A stretch of DNA of 64,000 nt from Lasioglossum baleicum (taxonomy: Eukaryota > Arthropoda > Insecta > Hymenoptera > Halictidae). Below, piece after piece: positions 10,521 to 20,967 of the stretch. The notes beneath the pieces are model-generated. The model made no database searches. It was not told the DNA's origin and saw only the letters and a program-made list of their open reading frames with translations. How positions within the stretch are numbered: position 1 is the stretch's first letter; every line of letters starts with the position of its first letter. Location: assembly GCF_051020765.1 (NCBI RefSeq), contig NC_134936.1, forward strand, positions 5,746,186 through 5,810,185, in the 5' to 3' direction. Position numbers and translations under genes: made by a program.

Positions 10521-11833
10521 ACGTGAACCAACTATTGCACACAGAATGTTGTAGAATGTTTTTGTATATGGAGCTTCGAGGAAATCAAGTTCGAAATTTC
10601 GTGGAGAAAACATGCACACGGTGAACGCCTGGCACAATGCGGGCGAAAACAAGTGAAAAATATAAAACACAATTGTACATGCAGGGCTTCGTTTAGAAAA
10701 AAATCGCGTTTGAAAATATTGTGCCGAGATTCAACGAAATGCAGCTGTACCGGACAGGTGTTTAAATCGAATTTTCTCCAAAAACAAAGTTTCAATAGGA
10801 AAAATGCATTATTTTTCGTTTTGCATTTCTCTTTATGAAATAGTAACAACTGTAGCAAGCATTTTTCTCATTGTATTATTTTGGTGGGGAAACTAAATTT
10901 TTTATTCAGTTATATTCGAAGGATATTGCACATTAATGTTGTCGCAAATTTGTTAATTATAAAACGATTTCCACTGAAATATTAAAATTATGGAAAAAAT
11001 CCGGATTTAATACCAGGAAATGTGAAAAATTTCTTCGTTTTACTAACAATAAATAAAAGAAACTTTCTGGTCACGTGTAGGATACATTTACGCATCGAAA
11101 ATTTTATAAATAAATAAATGTATGAGTTTTTATGAACAATATTCCGTATATTCAATCATTCAATAGTTTTTGAAATTATTATAACATATTTACTTTACAG
11201 ACGCGATTCGAATAAATCTTGAAAAGGATCCAAACTAGGATCGAAACGTTGATTTTGTTTGTTGATTAGCAAAATTGCTTCACAATTAGTAATAAACGAT
11301 CGAACCGTTGCGCCGAAAGCATTTAACATTTATTAACAGCAAATACGTTCGATAGAAGAAACATATTTTTTGAATAATGTTGTATTTAAATAGAACACAA
11401 TTTTATGGTATTTAGGCTTCTCACCCATTACGAAGCCATAACAGATAATAAATATTATTGACTTTGGATTTTTTATAAATTTTTAGTAAAGCTACATCAA
11501 TATTCGTATTCACAGTTTTTGGTCCAAATTCAATTTTTCTATGCAACCCCATAATTTATAGATAATAATTAGATAAATTTATATTTGTACTGATAATTAT
11601 AAAATTTCTAACAATTTTACAATAAAATCTAAAAAATTGTACACAATAGACAACCCTCCAAAAGAGAATATTATTCAATCATCTGAAAGTTAGATTCAGA
11701 ATATAGAAAACCAAATTGTTTTCCTACCAAGAATGTAAATTTCAACATTTATAATTTGAATCCCCTTAATTTTCATTTATGTAAACGCAGTAATACAGAT
11801 TTACTTGTTCTTCGACTAACTTAAAATTGTTTA
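10521..11833. other. Intron sequence with little recognisable content
   Basis: A short stretch near 11210-11310 (GGATCGAAACG-type and CGATCGAACCG motifs) resembles the arm of the foldback at 59481-59840. Otherwise AT-rich sequence without recognised features; the 60-110 codon frames at 10391-10858 overlap one another on opposite strands and are not credible genes. Confidence 0.45.
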
Positions 11834-12088
11834 AATCATCTTCCAACATTTGCTTCAAAATTCGATCATTTATTAACAGTCTTCGGTTTTGACTTTGTTA
11901 CAAGAATGAATATACAAAATATTTTTCAATTAATTTTCCATTTGATGTAAAAGGGCAAATTTCAATGGGACATGTAAATAAAAATTTTATAAAATGCGAA
12001 CAGTAACGAAGATATTCTTAAAAAAAATGTCGTTTCATCTTTCAAATCTGAAATGTGAAGTACGATCAGCAATTGTAACACTTCTCTA
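11834..12088 (+). repeat. Direct duplication, copy A (interrupted by minisatellite copy 6)
   Basis: About 255 bp closely matching 13017-13281 (shared ATCATTTATTAACAGTCTTC, AATGTCGTTTCATCTTT, CAGCAATTGTAACACTTCTC). In copy A the similarity stops at CACTTCTCTA, exactly where the minisatellite element begins; copy B continues without it. Confidence 0.85.
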
Positions 12089-12260
12089 CAGGTTTTGCAC
12101 TCCAAATTCACCCTTTTGCAAGTCAAATTGAACCTTATGCAAACCAGTTTCACACTTTTGTAAATCAACTCCACCCTTGTGCAAATTAATTTCACCCTTT
12201 TGCAAATCAGTTTCACTCGTTAAGAATACTTAAAATTAATTATTTATTTATTTAGACACA
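12088..12260 (-). repeat. 21-bp minisatellite family, copy 6
   Basis: Starts CAGGTTTTGCACTCCAAATT immediately after CACTTCTCTA of the duplication at 11834-12088, defining one outer boundary of the family. Contains about five diverged monomers and ends in the flank TTTATTTATTTAGACACACG. Confidence 0.85.
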
Positions 12261-12590
12261 CGTGAACGGTGTCATTACTGCGAGAGAAACATACACGTAT
12301 TTTCATTTTTCAAATTTATTAATAAAATAATGGCTACAATAAATATGCATATGTACCCCTAATTATGAAAGTAGTCATATATTTCTTGTTTCGAGATATT
12401 TAGAATGTTGAAACAACAAGCACTATCTAACGATTCATTTTTGACAATATCGTAAAAATTATCATGGAATTATTATCGAATAATTTAGAATTTTAAATCT
12501 AAAATTGATTTTTTTCATTTTCACTTAAACCACTTTCATAATTATGGGCACATGTACATCTTTGCAATTAATTTTCAATTTCTTAACAAT
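12261..12590. other. Intron sequence with no recognised feature
   Basis: AT-rich, contains GTCATTACTGCGAGAGAAAC shared with the flank of minisatellite copy 2 (about 6750-6765). Confidence 0.4.
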
Positions 12591-12596
12591 TCTCAT

Positions 12597-12835
12597 TTAC
12601 ATTTGATTTAATTCTTTGTATAAAAACTTATTCGAAAATACTTTATTTCTAAAAGGGTGAAATTCATTTGCAATAAAATGAAATTCATTTGCAGAAGAGT
12701 GAATTCGATTTGAAAAGGGTGAAATTGATTTGCGATAGGATGAAATTAATTTGCAAAAGGGTGAATTCGATATGAAACGGGTGAAATTGATTTCCAGAAG
12801 GGTAAACTTGGAGTGCAAAACATGTAACTTAAAAT
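12597..12835 (+). repeat. 21-bp minisatellite family, copy 7
   Basis: Left flank ATTTGATTTAATTC ... ATACTTTATTTCTAAAAGGG, about seven degenerate monomers, right flank ACTTGGAGTGCAAAACATGT. The most diverged copy. Confidence 0.85.
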
Positions 12836-13016
12836 TGTTCAACATGTTCGGTACCACTTCGTTCTTCAAAGTCATAGTAGAATGCACAATTTTCGGAGAA
12901 TCTGTGACTTTCTTCTGCTAAACTGTTTTAATAATTCAAAATCGAGTACGTTGCATTTAATGAAACTTTCGCACAAGGAAGGTGAGCAACGGAACAAAGC
13001 TGGTAGCGAATGTGTT

Positions 13017-13281
13017 AAATCATCTTCCAAAAGTTGCTTCAAAATTCGATCATTTATTAACAGTCTTCGATTTCGACTTTATTACAAGAATGAATATACA
13101 AAATATTTTTCAATTAATTTTCCATGCGATGTAAAAGATCAAGGGTCGGATTTCAATGGGACATGTAAATAAAAATTTTATAAACTGTTCACAGTAACGA
13201 GGATATTCTTTAAAAAAAATGTCGTTTCATCTTTTAAATTTGAAATGTGAAGTTCGATCAGCAATTGTAACACTTCTCTAT
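13017..13281 (+). repeat. Direct duplication, copy B (uninterrupted)
   Basis: Counterpart of 11834-12088. It continues past CACTTCTCTA into CATGCGATTTTGAGCTGCCC, which in turn is related to 8465-8565. Confidence 0.85.
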
Positions 13282-13515
13282 CATGCGATTTTGAGCTGCC
13301 CAAGCAGATCCGGATGTCGAACAGTTCACATAACTATACCTCCGATCTCCAGGGTCTTAAAATACAAGGGCAGCGTTTACAAGCTAATAAAAGCGAGATA
13401 ACATATAGAAACTCCGGACTCTCCAACATTCGGTACCGATTCTTTCATCGATTCCATTATCGAGCACAGTCTGGAAGGACGTTGAGATAGTTTTCGAGAT
13501 GCTTTTAGCACGTAC

Positions 13516-13701
13516 CTGGTCGTTTCTTTCTATGGCTTCCTTAACGACAGTCGTCCATCGGGTTGCGGCCTCCTCGGTGTCGGCAGCGAGTCGAAGAGTC
13601 GGTGCACCCTTTTTCTTTATCGCGAAACTGTGTAACCTCAGTTCGGGCGTTTGCTCCACATCGTACTTTATCAGCATTACTGCCCCCAGTAGCTGTGCAT
13701 C
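13516..13701 (-). CDS. PDZ-PH-PH scaffold gene, internal exon: C-terminal half of first PH domain
   Basis: Exactly 62 codons (186 nt) between acceptor ttcattcgcag (ends 13702) and donor CAG|GTACGT, phase 0 at both ends. It begins DAQLLGAVMLIKYDV and continues the strand pattern of the PH domain started in the exon at 17665-18089 (junction YYYKTDT|DAQLLG). It contains RLHSFAIKKKGAPTLRLAAD and the terminal PH helix EEAATRWTTVVKEAIERN with the hallmark tryptophan. The join restores one continuous PH domain of ordinary length, which is strong evidence that the exon, its frame and both splice sites are right. Confidence 0.93.
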
Positions 13702-14091
13702 CTGCGAATGAAATTGCACCCTCGTGAACCATTCGTCGTATAAACGATCGTATGTAGACACTTGTCATTTCGATGGATCTGTAGAAGGGTGTTGAAGCGA
13801 ACCGGGATTCCTTCCTACGAACCGTGCTTGCCAGATTTTCCTTCGATAAGAAACTCTACACGACGAAACTATACTAGTACACAGGAAATCCTCTGTAGTC
13901 GCAAAAAGGCCGTACACGATAAACGCAAAAAAATATTCCCTACAGTAAAGCCTAATTGATTCAATGCCGAAAAGATGTGCTGCAGCCATTAAAAATAACG
14001 GTTACCCCACAAAATATGAACTTATTGTTACTTGCATAACAATAAGTTATACAATACATAACAATTAATAATGAAATTATTGTTACTTGTA

Positions 14092-15241
14092 CGAGCCGTT
14101 TATTTTGAAAGTGGCCAAGTTCATTTTCGAGAAAAATCAAACTAGCAATTGTAATATTTACATTTCTACGTTATCTTTCCATTCTGAGGCAAATTGTAAC
14201 TATTATATTTAAAATTACAAAGAATTTGTAAAAATGAAATTATCTGGTTAATAGAATGATACACATTTTTATTTTGAAAGTGGCCCAAGTCCATTTTCGA
14301 AAAATGAAGCTAGCAATTTTAATATTTACATTTCTACATTATCTTTTCATTCTGAAGCAAATTGTAACTAGTATATTTAAAATTGCAAAGATTTTGTAAA
14401 AGGGAAATTAGCTGGTTAAAAGAATGATACAAATTTTAATTTTGAAAGTGGCCCAAGTCCATTTGTCAGTTGCCATATCGACAAGATTTTTGGTGGATGC
14501 AATTTTTAAAAGGGTAAAGCATTCTAACGGAGAAACAATAAATTGGTTAAAAATATGTTGGATGCGTTTTTTGAGAAATGGACTATATAAAATTTTCTAT
14601 AAGATATCAATGGATGAGAATGCAGAGTTTAAAATACTGAATTTATTACCACATCGGGGTAGACCAAGAAAATTCGAAAATATTGTATCGACACCACTTT
14701 ATAAAAATATAAGACAAATTACAACAGCGAAATACAAGGACATGATGGACTTACTACGATATACATATGTATGTATACCACCGGAGCACCATGACTTCTT
14801 CAAATCTCTCCCGCATACACAAAATGTAAATGAGGAGTAAATTGTTATGTAATTTATATAGTTAGAAGATTTCCTGAATTGCATAAATGGAGTTTTTCAA
14901 GTTTTCTAATGAAATATAAAGTAAATCGAATACTGTTTTTTCAGTTTGTAGTATTTTAAATTATATCGAATAGACTTGGGCTGTTTCAAATTTTATGACA
15001 AATCTGGTTGTTAATTTTGAAAGTGGCTTAAGTCCATTCTTGGTAAGAAGACACACGTTATTCACTTAATAATTGCTATTATTTTAATAGGTATTGTAAA
15101 TTTAACTCTCTTAGATACACTTGAGGAGTGTGATACATTGGTATCCTATACGTATATTTTTAATTTCATTGAAACGCAAACTCTTAAATATCTCAATTTA
15201 AACTTAAATGCACTTAGGTCACTTTCAAAATAAACGGCTCG
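14092..15241 (+). mobile_element. TIR element with CGAGCCGTTTATTTTG ends and an internal ORF
   Basis: Inverted termini CGAGCCGTTTATTTTGAAAG and its complement at the right, with TA on each side (14090-14091, 15242-15243). The left subterminal region holds three tandem units of about 170 bp, each beginning TTTGAAAGTGGCC and AAGTCCATTT, near 14105, 14274 and 14440. The centre holds a 138-codon ORF. TA flanks suggest a Tc1/mariner/pogo-like mechanism; the superfamily is not settled. Confidence 0.75.
14424..14840 (+). CDS. Transposon-borne hypothetical protein, 138 codons
   Basis: Uninterrupted frame inside the TIR element at 14092-15241. The C-terminal half looks protein-like: an AT-hook-type core LLPHRGRPRKFEN (about residues 73-85), LYKNIRQITTAKYKDMMDLL, then CIPPEHHDFFKSLPH near the end. 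The first 40 or so codons overlap a subterminal repeat unit, so the start is uncertain and translation may begin at the Met preceding DENAEFKILN. I do not recognise the family. It could be the C-terminal part of a transposase or an accessory element protein; no catalytic triad is visible. Confidence 0.45.
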   Translation: MIQILILKVAQVHLSVAISTRFLVDAIFKRVKHSNGETINWLKICWMRFLRNGLYKIFYKISMDENAEFKILNLLPHRGRPRKFENIVSTPLYKNIRQITTAKYKDMMDLLRYTYVCIPPEHHDFFKSLPHTQNVNEE

Positions 15242-15245
15242 TATT

Positions 15246-15446
15246 TAGACTGCGGATCTTTATGCATTTATAGGAGAATCGAGCAGATTAAATTGAAAAC
15301 TGTTGGAAAATTTTACAAATTCAAGATGTCGATATATGATTCCTCCTCTATTAAAAACATTAAGGCAAGAAATAACATGAAATTTGGTTTCCATTTCTTG
15401 CAATGGATGCAGGCGATTTTTATTTTGCATAAAGATTCGCAGTCTA
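15246..15446. mobile_element. hAT-type MITE, family 1
   Basis: TAGACTGCGGATCTTTATGC left end and CGCAGTCTA right end. Flanks CTCGTATT and CTTATATT (6/8). The left target copy overlaps the last bases of the 14092-15241 element, so this MITE inserted after that element. Confidence 0.85.
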
Positions 15447-15645
15447 CTTATATTAACTCAAATACCTTTTTCATAAATAAATCTTAAATTATCAATGTCC
15501 GCAGCAAAAACTGCATTATAAGTTTCATGCGCATTCTGCCAAACAATGTTTACGTTTTGAAAGAATCCAGGTTGTTCGTAGATGGAGTGCGAATATATGT
15601 GTGAATGTTAAGAACAATTGGGAATTGTTCAACGTTTAGTACGTA
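15447..15645. other. Unassigned intron sequence
   Basis: No feature recognised. Confidence 0.4.
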
Positions 15646-15932
15646 GAACTTTCACCAACATATTCGCGGCATTTTTATAATGCAAAATGATACCAAACAC
15701 GATATATTTTAACTGTATTTTAGTAGTTTAATCGACGATGAAAGTTTCGAACGCAACGAAGAAGAGCGTATGGGAAAGAAAGAGACGCGAACAGTCGACA
15801 TCGCCGGCACAGTTCAAAGACCCGCGTTGTTGAAACTTTCACCGTCGATTAAACCACTAAATACAGTTGAAATTATATCATGTTTGGTGTCATTTTAATC
15901 AGAGAAATGCCAGGAATAAGCTAGTAAAAGTC
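15646..15932. repeat. Small foldback, about 290 bp
   Basis: Arms about 15646-15756 and 15829-15932 pair over about 105 bp (core TTTAATCGACGATGAAAGTT). The loop of about 70 bp is GC-rich (GAAAGAAAGAGACGCGAAC). A second copy with a decayed left arm is at 29336-29530. Confidence 0.85.
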
Positions 15933-17400
15933 CAATAAACCGATAATGAAAATTAAGAAGTTTGAGAATTCGATTCACTCGAGTCAATGTTGTGGTGTTC
16001 ACACCGATATACCCGAGCCGAGATCAATCATTGCCGCCCTAAGGCGCGGCGCACAGTGTCACGAGCCATTGACAAAAATCGGAAAAATCACTACTTCATA
16101 TCGATTGAAAACTATGTTCATACTATGTCAAAATGTCCCAATAAAGCATTTTTTGAAAAAAAAATTTAAAAAATTCAGTAGGAAATTAATTACAAGCGAA
16201 AATTTGGAAGATGAAATAGTACATGAATTCATAGCGTAACTTGTTTACGTTGTGTTATGAACAAAAGACGTTTGTAAGAAATAATCTTTTTAGAAAATGA
16301 TGGCTAAGGGTTGGCTAATTATAATTCATCTTCAAAAATTTTGTAATACTTATGCGTTATTTAATAATTAACCTGAAATGAAACCATTAAGTTTTATTAG
16401 TTCCCCTAATCTTTAGAAGAGGATTAAAAAAAAAACACCCCAAAACACCCCGGAGATTTTTTTGTGTTGTATTATATATGTAGTAAGATAGTATATTTTG
16501 ATATTATATAAATTTTAATTGTGAAGTCTTGCCAAAAACAGAGTTATTTAACAAAATATGTAGCAAGAACTGGTCAGCAGCCGAATACGCGGATATCCAC
16601 TTGTAGAAATATGAGATTCGATTACGGTTATTGAAATAAATAAAAGAATTTTGATATTACATACATTACAGATACGATTAAATAAATAAAAATTAATTTC
16701 CTAATAATCATTGACAATTATTGACAAGAAGGTAACACCCTCCGATCTCGCTGATTTTTTAATATTGTCCACGTCATCACTCCGAATAATGCTGTAAATG
16801 TTTTACTAGCCGGTAGTTGTTTATAAAAAAGTTATTAAAAAAAAGTTATTAAAAAAGTTAATCTACTTTTTATATAACTTAAAAACACGTTTCACATTTT
16901 CTCCTAGAGAGTTAAAGTGTGTAAATTTGCCCGCAGTAAAATGAGGGTATTTACGAATTCTGATAGCTTATATATTAATAATGATACTTAAAAATTGTAA
17001 ATACTATGTACTCGTAAGCTTTGATTAAGCATGACTGCACATTTGTTTATAAAAGCGAATTATGATTAAAGAATGCTTAGACCAGAGCGAATAGTCCTAC
17101 TTTTAGTTAGTTGCGGCAGGCATAGTAGAGAAAGAGTGTATGTGTGTCGAGGAGGCGAATGTTATAAGACTTTAAAACGAAGTTTCAGTTTCGGAAGAAC
17201 TGAACTGAGAACTCATCTACTGAAAACCAGCAATCAAACAAAATTTTGTTTATAAATATCGTTTTACAATGTTTAAATAAATTATTATATTTATAATAAT
17301 ATCATGTTCAGATTGCTTTCAATACAAATGAAAAAACCCACTTTGTTTTTCATGTCTCTATCATAAACAGAACAAAAGTTATTGAATTTTGTCCAAAAAA
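15933..17400. other. Intron sequence with no recognised feature
   Basis: A short region around 17388-17410 (ATTTTGTCCAAAAAACAGGC) resembles 25890-25915. A 97-codon plus-strand frame at 15946-16239 lacks domain or splice support. Confidence 0.45.
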
Positions 17401-17664
17401 CAGGCATTTCGTGACACTGTCGGTGCGGCGCGGCGCGGCGTTGGCCGGCAGTGGAGTGAGTAGGCACTGGACTTCGATCGCACAGGCGACCCAGGACTTC
17501 GATTGAAGAATTACTGTACCACAGTGGAGGGGATATTTCTATTGCGTTTATCGTGTACCTCCTTTTTGCGTTTATATAGGATTTACTGTACCTCTAATAA
17601 AATGCGATAATCTACAGAAAAGATAGTCGTCTGGAACTTTTGTCCGCTGCTGTATGTTACTCAC

Positions 17665-18089
17665 CGTGTCAGTCTTGTAGTAGTAGAGGCAATTGTCACG
17701 ACGCAGAGCAAACCACCTTCGAACCCACTTGTCTGTGTTCGAGGAGGTCGTGGATTTCCTCCAGAGGTAACCGGAACAGATCGGCGCCTCGTCAGCGCCT
17801 TCCTTGGTTCCTGGCCTGGCGATCCTCGGTGCCAGCACGTTGCAGGTTCTTATGACTTCGAGTTCAAGGACATCGGTGCCAGAGTGCGCGAGCCTGAGTA
17901 CCTCCGAGTGCGTCGCGTCCATGACACTTTTACCATTCACTGACAATATAATGTCACCAACTTCAAGACCGGAGGTCTCCGCTGGTGTATCGGGCTCGAT
18001 ACCGGAAACCACCACCGGTTTCGAGCCATGAATACGCAAACCGAACTCTCCGCCGGCCTCGCGTTTCACTATAACCCTCTTGTCGGTCT
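17665..18089 (-). CDS. PDZ-PH-PH scaffold gene, internal exon: PDZ domain and start of first PH domain
   Basis: 425 nt between acceptor attaattgcag (ends 18090, phase 1) and a consensus CG|GTGAGT donor (phase 0). It encodes a PDZ domain in about residues 4-84: RVIVKREAGGEFGLRIHG (beta1, carboxylate-binding loop, beta2), VVVSGIEPDTPAETSGLEVG, DIILSVNGKSV and the helix THSEVLRLAHSG. After a short linker, CSGYLWRK and WVRRWFALRRDNCLYYYKTD are strands 1-3 of a PH domain that continues in the exon at 13516-13701. PDZ domains bind C-terminal peptides and PH domains bind lipids or proteins, so the product is probably a membrane-associated signalling scaffold. Domain order PDZ-PH-PH differs from the SAM-CRIC-PDZ-PH layout of CNK proteins; I give no gene symbol. 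Confidence 0.93.
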
Positions 18090-18491
18090 CTGCAATTAAT
18101 ACCACCTTCATTAGTTGCCTGTATTATGCACCGGGAATAGCGGGAAGTTTCATTCAGGCTCTGTTCGAGGGAAATTGTGCCGACCTATCTGATCGTGATA
18201 ATCGTTGAATCGGATTGCTGTCTATACCAGAGCTTGTTCCCTTAATGATCTTAAGTGGAAGTTAGGACAATTCAGTCGAGTGTTTACGTACACGCTGCGA
18301 GAAACTGATTTCCCGATAGCGTGTTTTTTTGTGGAGATGCACTCCTACTCTTTGCGTGTTGACTTATCTCATTACAATGGCTCATTGAACTGTTGTGAAC
18401 GTGTGAATGAGATGTTGAAGGATATCTCGTTGTATTCAGATAAAACAGACACTCTGTATTAAATTGGATAAGATTTGCGAACAGTAAATAC

Positions 18492-18941
18492 TAGAGGCGT
18501 GCGAGAACCCGAAAACCCAAGTAGCCACAAGTAGCCATGTACGTCCCTAAAACGTACGCAGAATGGACGTAGGACGTTTGGACGTGAACCGTACGTTTTA
18601 GGGACGTACGTGGCTACTCGGGAATGTCGAGTCGGATCGAAACGAGAATTTTTTTCAAGATCGAGACGAGTTCTCGAAAATTTTGAAATTCTAGATTGTG
18701 TCGAGATTCCCGAAAATGTTCGAGTTCGTCGAAATTATCGAGATTATTGAGATTCGCGACAGTATCGGGATTCTCGAAACATTTATCTAAAATTTAATTT
18801 AAGTTATCCGATATTTGAGGCGTTTTCGAAAACCACATTACAAAATTTATTCATTGAATCTTCTTCTTTTATCCCGATACTTTCGAGAGTCTCGTATCGA
18901 CCATCGAGATCCCTACATTTCCGGGTTCTCCCACACTCCTA
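18492..18941. mobile_element. hAT-like element, family 2 (TAGAGGCGTGCG ends), copy 1
   Basis: Inverted ends TAGAGGCGTGCGAGAACCCG and GGGTTCTCCCACACTCCTA, flanked by GTAAATAC and TTAAATAC (7/8). Contains a strong hairpin (GTACGTCCCTAAAACGTACG near 18540 against 18590-18610) and many TCTCGA/TTCGAGA motifs. Same family as 27741-28163. Confidence 0.85.
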
Positions 18942-19125
18942 TTAAATACTGACTAAAATAATAATAAATTTTTTTATACAGGGCGATCTCTCTTATCGAG
19001 ATAAAAGAAGAAGATTCAATGAATAAATTTTGTAATGTGGTTTTCGAAAGCGCCTCAAATATCGGATAACTTAAATTAAACTTTAGATAAATTTTCGAGA
19101 ATCCCGATACTGTCGCGAATCTATT
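18777..19125. repeat. Inverted repeat linking hAT family 2 copy 1 to downstream sequence
   Basis: 18777-18880 (AAGTTATCCGATATTTGAGG, CATTGAATCTTCTTCTTTTA) pairs with 19003-19125. One arm lies inside the element at 18492-18941 and the other outside, indicating a second, inverted partial copy. Confidence 0.8.
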
Positions 19126-19240
19126 AAATACCGAGTAAAATAATAATAAATTTTTTTGTACAGAGGTCGTTCTCTCTTAACTATTAAATACCGAGTAAAA
19201 TAATAATAATTTTATTATACACGGCGTTCTCTCTTAACTA
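18945..19240 (+). repeat. Short tandem units of about 60 bp
   Basis: CTATTAAATAC(C/T)GA(G/C)TAAAATAATAATAA with TTTTTT(G/A)TACAG...CGTTCTCTCTTAA occurs near 18940, 19118 and 19180. Confidence 0.75.
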
Positions 19241-19912
19241 TTTTTAATCGTTTATAACGCATAAATCATCAATAAAAAAAATTTTTTCATACGAAACATT
19301 GAAGGACACACGAAGGTCATCTTTGTTTTTCTAAATAGAATCATGTCATTGTTTATGCACTATTCGATTCATCCGGTATATTCTGAGTAAAAATTTATTA
19401 ACCTATTTATGTCGAAAAACTATTACTTCGGGTGAAATGGTGAAATTTTCAATTTAATATGGCGAATACCTGTCATTCGTGTACACTAAATTAGACAGTG
19501 TAAACATGATTTTACTTAAAAATGATAGAAACTTAAAACTCTGTAAAAACGTTGGAAATTTTATTCGTGGTGCAGTCCACCGTAAATATTGAAGCTTTCT
19601 AACAACACTGGCAAAATTGCTCTGTGATTTTTTTGACCGTTTCATCGAACTTTGAATAAAAAGTGTACCAAAGTGTACCAAATTTTGAAGGCTCATTGTA
19701 AAAGGGAAACTTGAATTTTCAAATCGGCGGTAGATTGATCGAGAAATAAAAATTTTTCAACGTTTTCACAGCCAGAATTTGTATGATTTTCTAGTAAAAT
19801 CATATCTTCGATTAGTGAAGTAGTCTTCAAGCTTAAAAATGAGTCTTTGGCTTATTGCTGTACTATTTTTTTAACAAAATTTAATTCAAGTTTATATATA
19901 AATACTGTATGT
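19241..19912. other. Sequence with no recognised feature
   Basis: AT-rich; an 80-codon minus-strand frame has no support. Confidence 0.4.
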
Positions 19913-20310
19913 ACTTCACAAAGTCGTAACAACAATTATTCAATAAAATGCAATAGAAAGTGATACTAATGTGCTCATTGTACGAAATTGTTGTTTTTTA
20001 ATGAAATTGTCACAGTTTAAATATCGACAATTTTTCGAGAGTCAGAAATTCAGTGTTCAAATAATTTATTGAATAAAACGATTATTATGCGAAATTGTCA
20101 CAGTTTAAATATCGACAATTTTTCAAGAGTCAGAAATTCAGTGTTAAAATAATTATTGCATCCACTCTATGTACTTCAAAGTCGCAATAACAATTATTCA
20201 ATAAAATACAATAGAAAGTGATACGATACGTGCTTATTGTACGAAATTGTCACAGTTGAAGTAAAGACAATTTTTCAAGAGTCAGAAATTCCGAGATCAA
20301 ATAATTTTTG
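19913..20310 (+). repeat. Tandem duplication, unit about 255 bp with inner repeats
   Basis: GTCGTAACAACAATTATTC and CAATAGAAAGTGATAC occur near 19923/19950 and again near 20180/20210; ACAATTTTTC(G/A)AGAGTCAG occurs three times (about 20028, 20116, 20268). Confidence 0.8.
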
Positions 20311-20960
20311 GATCCACTGTGATTCTACTAATCATTTGTGACGATTTCATTGAGAGATTTCGAGGAACGCTTGGTTGCTATTGCAATTTTCACGAAACAG
20401 CTTCTCGTACTACCACTTGCTATTTGTACTACCATCGCGGACAAAGAAATTGGCAACTCCGGAGATTTTCCGGCAACTTCTCCGTCGTTGCATTTTGTTA
20501 CATAACGACACAGTCGAGACACTGCTACCAGACGTTCTGATTCATTCGAAGAAATTTGTACGAGCGCTGGTCAAGCAGATGATATCTTTTTGAGTCTGAA
20601 CTCCGGATCGTTGCACTCGCGAGACGCTGCCAAAAATGTTAGGATGTTGCAGTGACCCCTGTTATACGTATGCACGTATTCAATCAAAATAAAAACAGGT
20701 CGATTCAAACACTAAACATTGAGATAGAAGGTCTAAAAATAATTTATAATTCTCTGAAACACACACACAATGTAACACTTATTGTACTTGCTAAATAAAC
20801 CACTCGGTTTGAAGCAATAATAAATACATATATTATACTAACTAGACAATAATTATGTATTACTAGGTGCATCAAATAATTATTAATTCAAATTCATTCT
20901 GTTATGATGTAATTATTCATTTAAATTCATTTTGTTATGATATAATTTTCGTAATTCTAG
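20311..20960. other. Sequence with no recognised feature
   Basis: Overlapping short frames of 64-73 codons at 20319-20593 on both strands cancel as evidence of coding. Rest AT-rich. Confidence 0.4.
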
Positions 20961-20967
20961 TAAACCA

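Larger units (their letters stand above)
896..13515 (-). other. Intron of the PDZ-PH-PH gene, about 12.6 kb, transposon-filled
   Basis: Bounded by donor CAG|GTACGT at 13516/13515 and acceptor cgtcatttgcag at 896. It holds six of the seven 21-bp minisatellite copies, a 1.6-kb palindrome, five hAT MITE copies, a deleted mariner, and internal direct duplications, all annotated separately. No additional exon with convincing coding character was seen inside. Confidence 0.75.
13702..17664 (-). other. Intron of the PDZ-PH-PH gene, about 4 kb
   Basis: Donor CG|GTGAGT at 17665/17664 and acceptor ttcattcgcag at 13702. Contains a 1.15-kb TIR element, a hAT MITE inserted at its very end, and a small foldback. 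Confidence 0.85.

Noticed and set aside
15946..16239. 97-codon plus-strand frame in the 4-kb intron
   Set aside because: Low-complexity lysine-rich end, no domain, and sits in unassigned intron sequence.
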